NCBI GenBank assembly: GCA_965644295.1
Contig: CBFFRP010000147.1
Span: 82,631-146,630, forward strand
Source: Paraphysomonas bandaiensis
Taxonomy: Eukaryota; Chrysophyceae
Length of the DNA: 64,000 bases
Direction: 5' to 3'
Positions 26,103 through 38,120 of this stretch are shown here, one piece after another (position 1 is the stretch's first letter; each line of letters starts with the position of its first letter). The notes under the pieces are model-generated. The model was not told the DNA's origin and did no database searches. It worked only from the letters and a program-made list of their open reading frames with translations. A program made the position numbers and the translations under genes.

Positions 26103-29100
26103 TTACGCAACGACAAATAGATTTTGATCTTCCATCTCTCTGATGCGAGCATAGTCCGCGTCCACCACTTCCTGCTCAGCATGTCGCAACACTACTACAC
26201 CACCAAATGTGAAACCATTAATCGTTGGCACGATATCTTGACCGAGCTTGAGGTATATTTCACATCGGCCAAAAGAGCGCATTTGTCTCATCTCCTCTAC
26301 CAAGTCAGGGCTGATCTCGACGAGCTTTCCGCGAACTTTTACAATCAGACAAAGAATTCGACCATATCCCACACTTTTTACAGGCTACGCAGACGATATA
26401 TAGAAGTTAGTTGATAATCAATACTTACAAGTGGAAATACAACTAACCTCTGATGGGTAGGAGGCGTATATTTCTGGGTTCAGGTAAGCGGCAGCCATCA
26501 CCTCCACCTGGTTGTAACCGTATACGTTGTTAGCTACAGGAACCCACGTCCCTTCTCCACCATGACAACGGGCGCCCACTTCAACCAAACACGGCGAGTC
26601 CTTGACCCATTTAACTTCGCCGTGAGTTGGACCATGCTTCACTCCAAGTGCCGTTACCACTTTCTTTTGGTACTCGATTATCTCCGCCATCTTTTCATCT
26701 GTCGCCAGAAGTGGCCGCATGCCAAACATAACGAACTTGGCCCCATTTATAGGGCCTTTGTCGTATTCCCATATGCCCACTACTTTGTGCTCGCCATTCA
26801 GGGATACCATATCAATAACGTACTCAGTACCCTCAAGGTATTCTTGAATCAATACTGCTTCGTTGACGAGTCCAAGGCCATTTACCTTCCCCATAATTCT
26901 TGTGAAGGCCTCCTGTACCTCTTCTCGACTCAGACAAAGGGTGACATCTTCAGAGGCCGCACTTTCTGTGGGTTTAACTATCACCTTGAATGGGTCAGGG
27001 TTCCACTCGTCCAGGAACTCTGCTACCTCTTCCCATGTTGTTACAACACGCTGGGTGACGGCTCGTATGCCCGAATTACGCACAGTCTCTCCCATGATGA
27101 ATTTGTTTCTCCGTGCCTCGCTTTGAGCTGTGCCGTTCGACAGAAGGCCCATTTGTGAAGAAAGTGAATCTGCTAACTCCACACCCGTCTCCGCTCCAGC
27201 CATCACAGCCATCACTGGGTAGCCACACTTGTTGACCTGTGCTGCCATTGCTGAAATATCTTCTTCGAATCCAATGATTGCCTCGAACTCGAGAGTCAGC
27301 CCTTGAGGAATCAAGTTGGCAAGGTTGGCAAGTTTATCTAATTCAGCCGAGTAGACAGCGATAATCTTGTAGCCCATGGCGTAACAATGTGCGGCCAGAG
27401 ATGCACCCGTGGAGAAAGGATCAACAATGACCACTGCCTGTATCGGTTTCGGTTGTTCTGGAGCCTCTACATCGAACATAGTCATCTGGAGCTCCTCGAT
27501 TCTACGCATTATCACAAACGCATTACGTTAGCAAGAGTGATGAAAAAACAGACATTGTAATGCAACATTAGATATCTGCCATGAATGGGTATTAGACCTT
27601 CTGTAGTCTTGATTCAGTTTTTCTTCGTCTTCGTGCACCAGACGCACTACCCCAGCCCAAGTGAAGCAGCTGATTGTCTTCTTGAGCTCCTTACCCACCT
27701 TACAATGCGACATCAGAATCAAAGCAGCACTAAATAAATAATGATAACTATACTCTTACTTTAACGAACATTTGGTGGCCACGGTAGGATTCCATGGCCT
27801 TTATTTCTTCCAATGCAGAGGGGTCAATGCCCTTCAGCATGCCTTCTGTGTAGCTCACAATGTATTTTATAGCCCCGTACTTCATACGCTCAGAACACTG
27901 AAGTACACTCACACAGTGATATTGACAATATCGAACCACGTACCTCACTGGGCATCGCGTCAAAAGCTTCCTTGTCAAGGTAGGCGTTGACAGTGGCATT
28001 GACCTGGTTATGACCCATTGCTTCGTTGGCCACATCCACCCATATTCCCTCCCCTCCATGGCACCGTGCACCCACCTCCACAAGACAAGGCGCATCTTTG
28101 TACCACTTAACCTCACCGTGAGTGGGACCGTGTTGCACCCCTAGCGCTGTCACCACTTTCTTTTGATACTCGAACATCTCCGACACCCTGTCGTCGGTGG
28201 AGAGCAGTAACTTTTGGCCGTGACACACGAACCCTGCACCATTAGCAGGCTTCCGGTCGTACTCCCATACACCCACGAGTTTATGTTCTCCATTTAGAGA
28301 TACCATATCCATTACATACTCGGTGCCCTCAAGGAACTCTTGCACTAGCACCGCTTTGTTCACAAGCCCAAGGCCATTGACCTTCCCCATAATATGTCCA
28401 AACGCATTCTGCACTTCTTGTATACTCAAACAAAGGGTTACATCGTCGGACCCAGCAGAATCGTTAGGCTTCACTATGACTTTGAAAGGATCTGGCTTCC
28501 ACTCGTCGATGAATGACTCAATCTGTCCCCAAGTGGTTGCAATGAGCTGTTTGACTGCGCGCACACCTGCATTGCGAACAGTCTCTCCCATAATAAACTT
28601 ATTCCTTCGTGCCTCACTAAGGCTTGTACCGTTTGTTAGTAGCCCCATTCGTGTAGCCAGTTCGTCAGCAAGCTCTACTCCAGTCTCAGCTCCAGCCATT
28701 ACTGCAACAACCGGAACACTCAGACTATTCAGTTCTGAGATAAGCATCTCAATCCCGGTCTCCTCAGAGACCTGAGTGTTGAATGTATGAGTACTAAAAA
28801 AAGAGAAATCTAGACCCTCTGGCACCAGAGATGCTAGATCTCCTAAATCCGCTGAGAACACACATATGACCTTAAATCCCTTCACATGCGCCTGGTACGC
28901 AAGCATGAATCCTGTAGAGAAAGTATCTACAACAACAACAGCTTTTTCTGACACAGGTACAACCGTCTCAGCCTCTGATACAAATTTAGCAGGTGCTACA
29001 TTGATTGCATGTACAGAATCAGTATCATGATGACCGAAATGTCGTCTGAACATAACATCATTCAGCGTAGCGGGTGGAGTGGCCTCTACTTTCATCTTAT

Positions 29101-29335
29101 TAACAAATGTAACGGAGCGAGTCATGCCTGGACCAACCATCTTCTTCCTTGTCTTTGCAGACAACAGCTTCCTGTCATCAAACGTCATCGCTCGGGACAT
29201 GTTCGGCCCGTCTAGATCGTCCATGTAATCAGGCCGAAACTGAACTCGTTTAAACTTGTTATCTGATATAACTAACTCCTTCCTGAAGGCCTCTTTCTGC
29301 TCCTTATCCGTCTGATTGGAACTCTGATTTCCCAT
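26103..29335 (-). CDS. Two-module ATP-grasp ligase, probable N-myristoylated
   Basis: About 988 residues with two homologous ATP-grasp units in one chain. Exons: 29335-27944, 27897-27760, 27698-27598, 27501-26448, 26384-26103. Module 1 (about 110-560) and module 2 (about 560-985) share AVMAGAETGVELAD, SEARRNKFIMGETVRN, DPFKVIVKP, DVTLCLS, MGKVNGLGLVN, HGPTHGEVKW and CLVEVGARCHGGEG. These are the ATP-binding lysine loop and the acidic metal-binding block of the carboxylate-amine ligase superfamily (D-Ala-D-Ala ligase and L-amino-acid ligase relatives). Substrates are unknown. The N-terminus MGNQSS fits the N-myristoylation consensus, suggesting membrane attachment; the following about 110 residues contain two RA/RSMTF-like repeats (SRAMTF, TRSVTF). 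The second intron between modules is essential: skipping it would stop the chain. Divergent from the EED gene. Confidence 0.85.
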
Positions 29336-29893
29336 TATTAATTATCTCTTCTGTGGGTTGTATATATGGCTATATTATTATGATAGGGAGATATGTATGT
29401 ATATCCATCCCCAGCATATGTGGGTTGTTTACTATACGTGGATTGCCATATGTTAGTGTTTCAACAGCAACCAGTATGTATGTATATGTTCTGCAGGACA
29501 AAAGATTCACTTCATACTGAATATGACGCACTTCACTGTCTTTACTATACTGAGAATACAGTACAATACAGTCCGAGTATTCTGATGGGAAATATCACTC
29601 CAATGACGAGAGGTCTTATACGTCTACTGTATTCCCTTGTATACACTCGGTGCTTTAAACATTTGAATCACTCACATACGCATACATGCATAGGTACACT
29701 GCTGTACATATACAGACGTCCACTACACTGTACATACATACATATACACTGCACTGGCATATCCAGTACACGCACAGGCATATAGCAGCATGATCCACTC
29801 ATACACATCATAATGAGGAAATTACCTCGAGATTACTGGGCTTCTTGGCCCAATGCACATATTTGCTAGTGCTCTTTATATCTTTCCACTGAA
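29336..29893. promoter_or_regulatory. Divergent intergenic region with TATG/CATA words
   Basis: Gap between the ATP-grasp and EED start codons. It contains GTATGTATATCC near 29393, GTATGTATGTATATG near 29475, and a TACATACATATACACTGCAC cluster at about 29690-29760. Inferred bidirectional promoter of the composition shared by most genes here. Confidence 0.4.
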
Positions 29894-31506
29894 ATGAAGC
29901 TCGATTTCTCTCTGGATGTGGTTATTCAGGAGGAGAGGCATAAGCCTGTGTACTGTATTAAATTCTGCTCCATATTACATGAATTTAGCCATTTTTTTGC
30001 AACTGTGTGTCAAAATAGAGCTTCTGTATATCGAATTGATGATACTGTACATGCTGTTCAGCATTACGAGGATGGTGACTATAGTGAAAGCCTGTACACG
30101 TGTACTTGGGCTGACTGTGGTGATGGAGCTCCACTCCTGGTCGTAGCTGGACTAAAGGGAGTGTTGAAGGTCATAAATACAGTTACTTTTGAGATGCAAG
30201 CAATATTACGAGGACACGGTAGTGATATTGATGATGTTACTGTTCACCCTGTGGATACCAACTTGATTTTATCTGCATCCAAGGACGAGAGCATTCGACT
30301 GTGGAATATTAAGACATCTGTCTGCATTGCAATATTTGCTGGTGAGAAAGGGCACCGAGATGATGTGTTGAGTATAGATATTCACCCACTGGGCAACTGC
30401 TTTGTGTCAGCCGGAATGGACACTACTGTGAAGGTGTGGAACCTCGTTTCGCCTTCAGTGCGAGAGGCGGTGGGCAAGTCATATTCAGACCCCAATAGAG
30501 GTGGTATTGCCCCCTTCAGTTCAGTGTATGAGCAGTTTCCTTTATTTACATCATCTCAGCTACACAAGGACTACGTGGACTCTGTAAGTTGGATTGGAAA
30601 TCTCATTCTCTCTAAGAGCACCAGTAACAGGGCGGCCCTGTGGTGCCCTGACCCAGACAGATATGAAGTACGTTGAGTTGCATATTCTCTAACCAATTAT
30701 TGTAAATTATCTCTGAGTTGTGTATCTAGTTCATAACCTAGTAATGGTACACAATAATTTTATCTGGCAGGGTGCTCCTTGCGTGCTGAGGGAGTTCCAG
30801 CTTGTCGACAGCGAGATATGGTACATGCGCTTCGGGGTGTCAGTACCGCTGGATCTATTTGCGTCCGGCACTACTAAGGGAAAAGTAAGATATGGTGCAA
30901 TTCTATAACTCCCAGTAAGTGAGATCTCTTGCGTTGGACAGGTATGTGTATACCACCTATCCCCAGAAGAAGATGACGATGACGAATCTCCACCCCCCAG
31001 TGACAGTGTTACTGCTGACACTGAGTCCATAGACACGCAGGTAATCCTATATGCTCTTACATGGGCTCGTTGTTACGGTCCCTTCGATACCTAGGTATTG
31101 TCGGATGTGCCCCCAGAAGATGCAAACCGCATTCCTACTCCCAGGGTCCCGAACTTCAAAGAGGAGAAGTACGAATGCGGAGAGGGAGCTCGGCCTGTAA
31201 TAACGCTATACTCTGATGATCCTAAGTACGTCTCTATTAGCGCTTTCAATGATGTTACTAACAGGCCATCGGGAATATTTTTGTTATAGGGACAGAAGTG
31301 AGGTCCGACATGTTACTTTTAGCCCTGATGGAGCTTACTTGGTTTACTCCTGCGGTGACGGGAAGTTATTCGTGTGGAGCATTAAGCGGAGTGTCGCACA
31401 TAGCACTGATGTCAACAGTAGCACATTCTCCAAATTACCAGCAGTAGTTGGTACAATAGCAGAGTCGTCGGATATATCTGATTCGTCGTCGTTAGAAATT
31501 ATCTAG
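29894..31506 (+). CDS. EED: EED/ESC-type WD40 subunit of Polycomb repressive complex 2
   Basis: WD-repeat protein of about 444 residues (animal EED is about 441) that binds H3K27me3 and stimulates the PRC2 methyltransferase. Five exons: 29894-30667, 30771-30884, 30942-31040, 31095-31225, 31290-31506. EED-specific strings are plentiful: GHGSDIDDVTVHP, LILSASKDESIRLWNI, IFAGEKGHRDDVLSIDIHP, SAGMDTTVKVWNL, HKDYVDSVSWIGNLILSKS and SEIWYMRFG. Aromatic-cage positions known from human EED appear conserved: Tyr in LYTCTW, Trp-Tyr in IWYMRF, and an aromatic residue in KPVYCIKF. An acidic/proline-rich insert (SPEEDDDDESPPPSD) interrupts the last blades. Its presence implies the organism has PRC2 and H3K27 methylation. 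Confidence 0.92.
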
Positions 31507-31859
31507 TTTGGGATCCTCTTCCCTTTTTATGTGAACTGAATTTTAATTTTTAATTTATACTAATTTCTAATTTAGTCATTGCTTTCATCAATCCTTATAG
31601 ACAGTTATTTTTGTTAGTAGTGAACGTCTGATTATTTAGCAATAGGCGTTGAGACCTTGCAGCAATTAGTGGCTAGAAGAATGCTAGTCATACTAGTTAG
31701 ACCACTACCCGTAACTAATCAATACAAACTCTTTTATCCTACTATTTAACGCTACGAAAGCTGCTTGTGCGTCGCCGCAAGCACCAAGGTGCAACCACTT
31801 CCGTTCTTTTTGTGTGATGTGAAATTCGCCTTTTTCGTGTGTCCGTGGACTCACCGGCG
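31507..31859 (-). repeat. 3' UTR and end of the LINE, with TAA-type tail
   Basis: Read on the minus strand this follows the LINE reading frame and ends near 31637 with ACGCCTATTGCTAAATAAT. The same ending occurs at about 25245-25275 and 60362-60385. It also contains a G/C-rich hairpin-like block (31757-31806, GCTTGTGCGTCGCCGCAAGC) conserved at 60487-60536. The 130 bp nearest the EED stop is plain AT-rich DNA. Confidence 0.6.
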
Positions 31860-33605
31860 CTATTGATCTGGGGGTCTCCCTTTGGGATGGGTCTCCATTG
31901 GTGTTGGAGGGGGCTCAGCGTTCTGGATTAGGGTCCTGAGTGCACCTAGTTCCAGATGTGTGGGTTGAGAGTGGTGGGGATTGTTGGGAGGAGGAGTTGG
32001 GTTTGTAGTCTGTGTTACTGTGCTCCTGTGGGGCCGCGGGTGTAGATAGAGTTGTCGAAGCCGTCGGCGTTGTGGAGGTCTGGGCAGTCCAGTGCTCTGT
32101 CGGGTAGGACCTGTGAGGTGTGCACGTGTGTCTGGAGTCGGGGACGCGGGGGGTCTTCGTTGGACCCCTAGTAGTCGAAGGACTCTCGGACGTTGTCTTG
32201 ACTGACTGCGTTTCGGACGGGGTCTCGGGAGTAGCCTGGGCGGCCTTTTGGACATGGTGATATAGCGACAACCGCGATCCTGTAGCATAAGCTTCGCTGC
32301 AGTGTAAAGCGGTTGCAGGAGATTAATAACCGCTGTTTCTAGGTTCCGTAGACTGTGTGCCGTCAGGTGGTTGTGTATGGCATCTTCGAAGACCGTTTCC
32401 AGTTGGGCTGCTGTGATGGTTCCAGTCCAGTATCTCTCGACCTGTGGGATGGAGGGATTCCAGGCTCTGCTGGAGAGTCTCCGTAGTGCAGATGTGATCC
32501 AGTTGGGTAAGGTCTGAGTTCTCTGTATTTCGTGGAGCACATTTTTATGCGATTGAAATGCAGTTTCCCTTATTTGGGTGATGGATTCATGTGTGCAGTC
32601 GAGGCACATATGTTTTAGGGAATCTAGTCGAAACCCGCAGTCAGAGCATGCGGCTTTGGTCAGGTCAAGCCCCTGTTTGGTTTTGGCCCGGTTCCTCCCT
32701 ATGCAGAAAGATTTGTCCCATGTCAGTGCCGTGTTGAGTATTCTTTGGCGTAGATTTGAGCTGAGTTTGTCTTTGGATGCACTGCCATCCGCTTGAGCTA
32801 GTTTGCGCGGGAGGTGTACTCCGCTATTGGTCCAGTAGCCAGGCGCTCGATCAGGATTGTGTCCGTAGCGTTGATCTCTGGTTGAAGTGTAGTTCTCAAG
32901 TGTCCTTAGGTCGCAGAGATCCTGGAAATTAGTAAGGAGTGGGCTAGAGTAGTATGGCCGTCTTGTACTGTGCATACGCCAGTGCCATAATCCAGCAGTT
33001 AGTAAGCGTTCGATGGCACTGTCAATCGCAATTGTGCAGACAGTGTAGTTATTTTTTCCAAGGATGCGATCGACTTCATGCCAGTCTTCACCCGCAACTG
33101 CGTCCGCAATATAGATGCCCTTGTCCTCAAACGTCCACTCCGTTTCATCTGTGGTACGTCGTTCGGGATGAGACCTCACCCAGGTCACCTGTCGTTTGCA
33201 ATCTCTGCTGGCTGCGATGCTTTCGAGTAGTACCCCTTTTGCACGGTGACCGAGAGCTCTGCGTCTTGTGGAGAGTGCTTCCTCAGTGCGGGTGCACACT
33301 GCCTGACAGTCTGTGTGGCTTCGTATGTGTTCGGGAATACGTGTTGAGAGTATAAGCCCCATGGCTGTGCCTATGAGTTCATATGCGTATGAGTCCAAAC
33401 CGGGCACGTCACGAAAGGGTGTATCTAGTCGTAGTATTGTGGTTGTACCATCTTCCCAGGCATTTTCTGGGGGTAAGTAGACGACCGCTGCACCTCCTCG
33501 GTGTGTCCATCGGGTTCGCGGATTGACATGAGTGAGGCGACGAGTGGAGAGCGCACTGGCTGTGTATGATCCATCTGTGAAGATAGCCTTAGTTATTTTT
33601 GTTAT
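31860..33605 (-). pseudogene. 5'-truncated LINE ORF2 C-terminus: RNase H and CCHC-like finger
   Basis: An open frame of about 580 codons without a start at its 5' end. It opens with an RNase H domain: FTDGS (first Asp) near 33590, YELIGTAMGLIL (Glu) and SHTDCQAV (second Asp), then VRSHPERR. Downstream is a Cys/His cluster, CSDCGFRLDSLKHMCLDC, and a long Pro/Arg-rich tail. The reverse transcriptase and endonuclease are missing, as expected of a truncated non-LTR insertion. RNase H plus a TAA-type tail suggests an I-clade-like LINE. A short second copy of the finger region lies at 61030-61187. Probably not expressed as a host gene. Confidence 0.75.
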
Positions 33606-34272
33606 TTTATATGTAAAATGAGATGCGCTTGAATGCCGTCATTGTAAAGTATTGATAGATTGATAGTCTTCATTCCGCGGACGTGGCATTGTGCTGATGG
33701 GGATTATGCAATTAAACTAAGCATTGCATCAGTGTTACGACTTACGACATACGAGAACACTCGCGTATTCCTTGCGCAATGCAAAACGTATAGCAGTAGC
33801 GTCTAACGGTATAGCCCCTCTGGGGTAGAAACCAAAAATTATATATCTACGGAAGGATAACAACCCACTTAATATTAAGAATTGCATGTATGAATGCATA
33901 TATATTATATATATTATTGATGTATTTTCGTTGAGGTCTATATTAGTATTACAAAGTACAAACACTTTGGTAATTAAAAATTAATGTAATACGGCTATAT
34001 ATTGACCAGTACTTCTCTTTGCTTTGAACCGCTCTTTCAGAGTTGAATCATTCGCAATTCACAGTACTATTGCGACACGTACATTGTATGAAATGTGCTG
34101 TAGAAGGATAAAGTGATAACAAGAGAAACGAAAAACTGTCATCATAAAAAATTAATAATATAGATCACGGGAAGCCTGCAATAGTTAGCAAGTAAAAGAC
34201 GATGAATGCATAGTCCTACTTCTCTACTATAATAGATACTCTACGCGACGAAATCATTGAACGTCTTGCTGT
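33606..34272. other. AT-rich intergenic region
   Basis: Between the truncated LINE and the 3' end of the secreted-protein gene. AT-rich, with no supported gene, repeat or RNA. A 76-codon frame at 33735-33965 has no recognisable features. Confidence 0.5.
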
Positions 34273-35422
34273 CTACCACCCCGGACATGCAACCGCAGTG
34301 CTGCATGATGATGGAACGCCCCACGTATCATCGGCTGGCATCTCCTCGTTAAAGTCATGAAATCGTTGCCACATCCAGTTGGCAACCCATGGGACACCCT
34401 TGTAAATATACAGTTACGCACGAGGCAAATTATACATTGATATTGTTTTCCATCTTACAAAGTATATACTAGAAGCACCACATGTATACCCACGCATACA
34501 GCATACACACATTGTAGTCCTAGTGGTACTATGTGTAAGTAACTGACCTTCATATAAAAGGCGTACGGCGTACTCAGCGAATTAGTCTCAAACCCATAAC
34601 TAAAAATTCCAGCATCTCTGACAGCAGTACATAAATAAGACATGTCATAAGGGCTACTTGGCCTCGGCCAGACATTCCTTACTTGTCATATACTGAATAC
34701 CAATCCACAAGTGTGTCTCCTACGGGAGAAGTGGAAGCGACAGGCATCAGCTTTGGGAAGTCAGGTGGTGGGGCATGAAAGGGTCGGCCGATGATACAGC
34801 ACTCAGGAGCTCCTGGGGGGCGATCGTCATGGAGAACCACATATGATGTATTCGTGCTCCCTACCTGCCATATATCACATTTTAATCACTTATGGTAATG
34901 CAAAACAACTTACGTTAACAAAGTCGCACGAATAATGGTTACCATGTCCCATGGAAGATAATGGATTTCCGAATACAGGAATACAGTACTCATCGTACTG
35001 CTCTTTCATGTTTCGTTCACCTGTATCTGAAGAAAAGATATCACGAGCAGACGACAATGCGGATAAGTACTTCATCGCTTACCAGGATTGTTATAGTAGA
35101 AGGTCTTCCCTGTAGTTACATTGTAAGGAGTGAGAGGCAGAGGGTCATATGGGGGTTCATCTGAATCATCAGGTACAAAATAGAACTCCCAGTTAACGAT
35201 GAACATATCAGGCCATCTGTGAGTGTTGTTGGATGAAGGGGAGGGAGGGGGAGGCTGAGGCATGTTAGGACAAGGGCCTGATTCAGGATGCCAGTTATGA
35301 GCCCCCACTGTACAGGCGGGGCCTATATAGTCCTCCTCTGTGTGTCTATCAGATGAGGAGCGCATGCCGGGCCATCCCATACATGATGAGAAGAGAGTAT
35401 AGAGTATAGCTATACGGAACAT
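34273..35422 (-). CDS. Secreted protein of unknown function, Cys/Trp/Pro-rich
   Basis: About 274 residues in five exons: 35422-35083, 35020-34914, 34864-34683, 34617-34548, 34398-34273; phases all agree. It starts with a signal peptide (MFRIAILYTLFSSCMG). The mature chain has a Pro-rich stretch, then WEFYFVPDDSDEPPYDP, FYYNNPGERNMKEQYDEYC, HGNHYSCDFVN, APECCIIGRPFHAPPPDF, AGIFSYGFETNSLSTPYAFY and VPWVANWMWQRFHDFNEE. Paired cysteines (including a CC) suggest disulphides and extracellular or lumenal life. The ordered spacing of Tyr, Cys and CC motifs looks like an established protist family, but I cannot name it, and I assign no function. A (CATA)n tract lies just upstream of the start. Confidence 0.7.
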
Positions 35423-35490
35423 TGAGGTGTGTTGGTGACTGGGATGAGTGAGAGATTACGACAGCAGTGCACTGGGCGACTGCGGCTCGA

Positions 35491-35568
35491 CATACATACA
35501 TACATACATACATACATACATACATACATACATACATACATACATACATACATACATACATACATACA
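35491..35568. repeat. (CATA)n microsatellite
   Basis: About 19 near-perfect CATA units, 70 bp upstream of the secreted-protein start codon at 35422. Same unit class as the TATG tract at 17484-17724. Confidence 0.95.
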
Positions 35569-37132
35569 CATATATGTATATGACACGCAATCTCCACTTA
35601 GCTCCACCTCCTACACACACTCCCATACAAAAAAAACAGACCCCGTTTTTCTCGACTTGTTATATATGCCTATTTTTATAATTAACCTGAAAAAATAGTT
35701 TGATTTTTAGGTCTCAAATTCGACAAATCATTAAATTCTATGACTTTTTATACAGGGATAAATCAACATGCATATTGTGCGTATGCATGGTATGGTTGAT
35801 ATCAACTCACAGTGTACTGCAGGAAGAGGCAGTGTATCAGTGACTCTCAGAGCGATTGCGTACCATGAGGTGGTAGAGAACTCAATACACAGAGCTCATG
35901 CTCATTCAAATCACCCGATAAAGTGAAGGAAGGTTCATTAAAGGAGATCAAGCTGTCTTCCAACGGTTTCAATGCCAACACGTCACACAACAAACACACT
36001 AATTCGAGAAGATTCATGTTGAAACAACAGATTCATTGTACAGGCTTGAATGAAGAGGGTCAATGAAGAGGGTCAATGAAGAGGTGAATCGATTCTGTTA
36101 TAAGCATGTTGAGTTTCTTAGAAGATGAGCATAATGGATTCAGTCGTTTCAATGATAAATCATTATGTAAAGATGAAAGGGAAGCTGATGTTACAAAACA
36201 ATTGTATCAAGAAGCTTGTCGCGGGTTTATAATTTCGAAAAGAAATATCGATTTGCAAAATGAAATTAATCACAAAAAGATATTGTTTACTTTGAAAGAG
36301 TGTGCTTAATATTTGCTTATTGGTTGTTGTTCTTTTTCGCTGTTGTTTGCATCAAATCTAAGAGAGATAGATTGGAAAAATATTAGTCTTAATGACTATT
36401 GTGCGATATGCGTCATACCTGATTTTCAAGTATAAAAAGAGAGATTGCGAATAGAATCATGAAATGATGTAAACATGAAACTCTTGATTGTGGAGTGAAA
36501 CCTGTTACATTTCTATTGAAACAGTCTTATTTGTGATGGACAACATCCATCAAACTAACTAACTGCTGTTGTTGGGTCACTTTCACATAATTATTACTCT
36601 TTGAAGAAAATAAAACCAAATCACCTTGTGGTATCTGATATGACAGAAATTATTCCTGTGTTAGATACACAAGATTCAAAAGAAAGTTCCTATCAAGCCT
36701 TAAACGGTCCAGGCAATTTAGAGTAATTACATTTGTGATTGAAATTTTTTCACTTGCAGCAATAGATTTTTGTGTCCTGAGCACTTTAGTTTTGTTGTCA
36801 CTTTTTTAATTTTCATATTAGTATTTTCTGTGTTTTGGTATATTTTACACAAGATTTCTATGAGATTGGTCATTGAGATACAGGAGTACCGAAGTGAACA
36901 CTCTAAAAATTTTGTTGATAGCACCTTGTTTGTGTTTTCGTAATCTGGTTTGATTGAAATATATTTTATCGTGGCAGTAATGAAGAAGATGATGACAGTG
37001 AGAGTCTAGTTCAGAATGACGACGCAGCGCAACGTTTGATTGATGATAGCAGACAGCGGAAGCGAGCACGTCTTAACCAGCAAACTCGTTACCGCAGCAT
37101 GAAGCACTTGCATGCCACAACAAATAAGGTTG

Positions 37133-37291
37133 AAAGCAAGGTTGTTCAGTAGAGCTAAGATTGTTATGACGGATTTGCGCAAGAGTATGACTCCTCGGCA
37201 TTTGGAATTAGTGATTTTTTTACGCACGAACCGTCGCCTCTGGAATAAAACGGCAGTTGGGGTAGCTGTATTGGCAGCTAATGTAGTTTAG
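37133..37291 (+). pseudogene. hAT transposase C-terminal remnant
   Basis: The frame reads KARLFSRAKIVMTDL, then MTPRHLELVIFLRTNRRLW, then a stop. This matches the hAT C-terminal dimerisation domain pattern (ERLFS...A...R...M.PE.LE.L.FL..N..LW). Upstream sequence back to about 36960 encodes Asp/Glu- and Arg-rich stretches but is interrupted. No ends or target duplication could be defined. A second remnant lies at 59683-59832. Confidence 0.7.
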
Positions 37292-37776
37292 TATTAATTA
37301 ATAGCAATAATTGAAATTGAAACAGCAAGTAATAATTGCCATTATGATTGACTATTAATTCAATTAATTGATACGCAGCCCTGATAATGATATCTGAGTA
37401 CCAATCGATGGAGTGTGTGTATTTGCCTCTTCCAGAAACATGGAGTGCTGGGTATGCAACTCTAGGAGGTACTTTTAATATATTAGGGTCATGTATTTTA
37501 TGGCCCCTTATTTTTTCTTATATTACTCGTAGCTCTATTGAAGCCTTCTGTCGCTTCTCTACTTCTACTCCCTGCTATTTTAAGGGAAGACGGAATAGTT
37601 TACGTTAAGTCAATATATCTTGATCGCAAAGTAAATGTATGTGATAGGAGCTAAGATACTTCTAATTTTAATGGGCATAGAAAAGTTTTGTAGCTTGTTT
37701 AACTATTGTGTAGACACCTTTGATTATTCTTAAGTGAACTATGTAGTGGGTACTACAACAATACTATTGTACGATA

Positions 37777-38120
37777 TGTTGAGTTCTGCAATATGATGTG
37801 ATATATATTGTGCAATTGAAGTGAGTTAACAGTGTGCAATAGGTAAAGTCAACTCATAGGTGTAACGGGTGATTATAGTTACAAAGGAATTAAATTCAGT
37901 TACTGATGTGTGACTATACAAGATATAGAACTGACTGATGAACATATGATAAACAGGTGTTGCTGGGAACAGATGTTTCAACATATGTTACACGAATATG
38001 TAGTGAAGTGTTCAGAATAATAATTATAATTTCTTACTTGAAAGTGCATTGTGTTCAACAGCAAGGTTACGGTTTACGCGTAGAGCAAAGTTAACTTCAG
38101 TGAAATGTCCAAAGCTAACA
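37777..38120 (+). repeat. Left LTR (344 bp)
   Basis: Identical to 42767-43110 except for three substitutions in the final ten bases (AAAGCTAACA against ATTGTTAACA). Short inverted ends TGTT/AACA. An ATG at 38105 in frame with gag lies inside it. Confidence 0.95.

Larger units (their letters stand above)
35423..37776. other. Gene-poor region with microsatellite, small tandem repeat and hAT remnant
   Basis: Contains the (CATA)n tract at 35491-35568, a 13-bp repeat GAAGAGGGTCAAT in about 2.5 copies at 36051-36085, and a hAT transposase remnant at 37133-37291. A 67-codon plus-strand frame at 36106-36309 is unbroken but resembles no family I know; it could be transposon debris. Short frames near 37387-37608 are not convincing. 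Confidence 0.5.

Noticed and set aside
26373-26447. Second exon of the ATP-grasp gene as a separate 89-residue gene starting at GTG
   Set aside because: It begins without ATG and continues the second module in phase, matching the equivalent part of the first module.
32578-33355. Plus-strand frames opposite the LINE coding region
   Set aside because: Shadows of the minus-strand RNase H and finger frame, with no family features of their own.
36106-36309. 67-codon plus-strand frame as a small gene
   Set aside because: No start context, homology or promoter-type sequence; lies among transposon debris. Mentioned only as unresolved.
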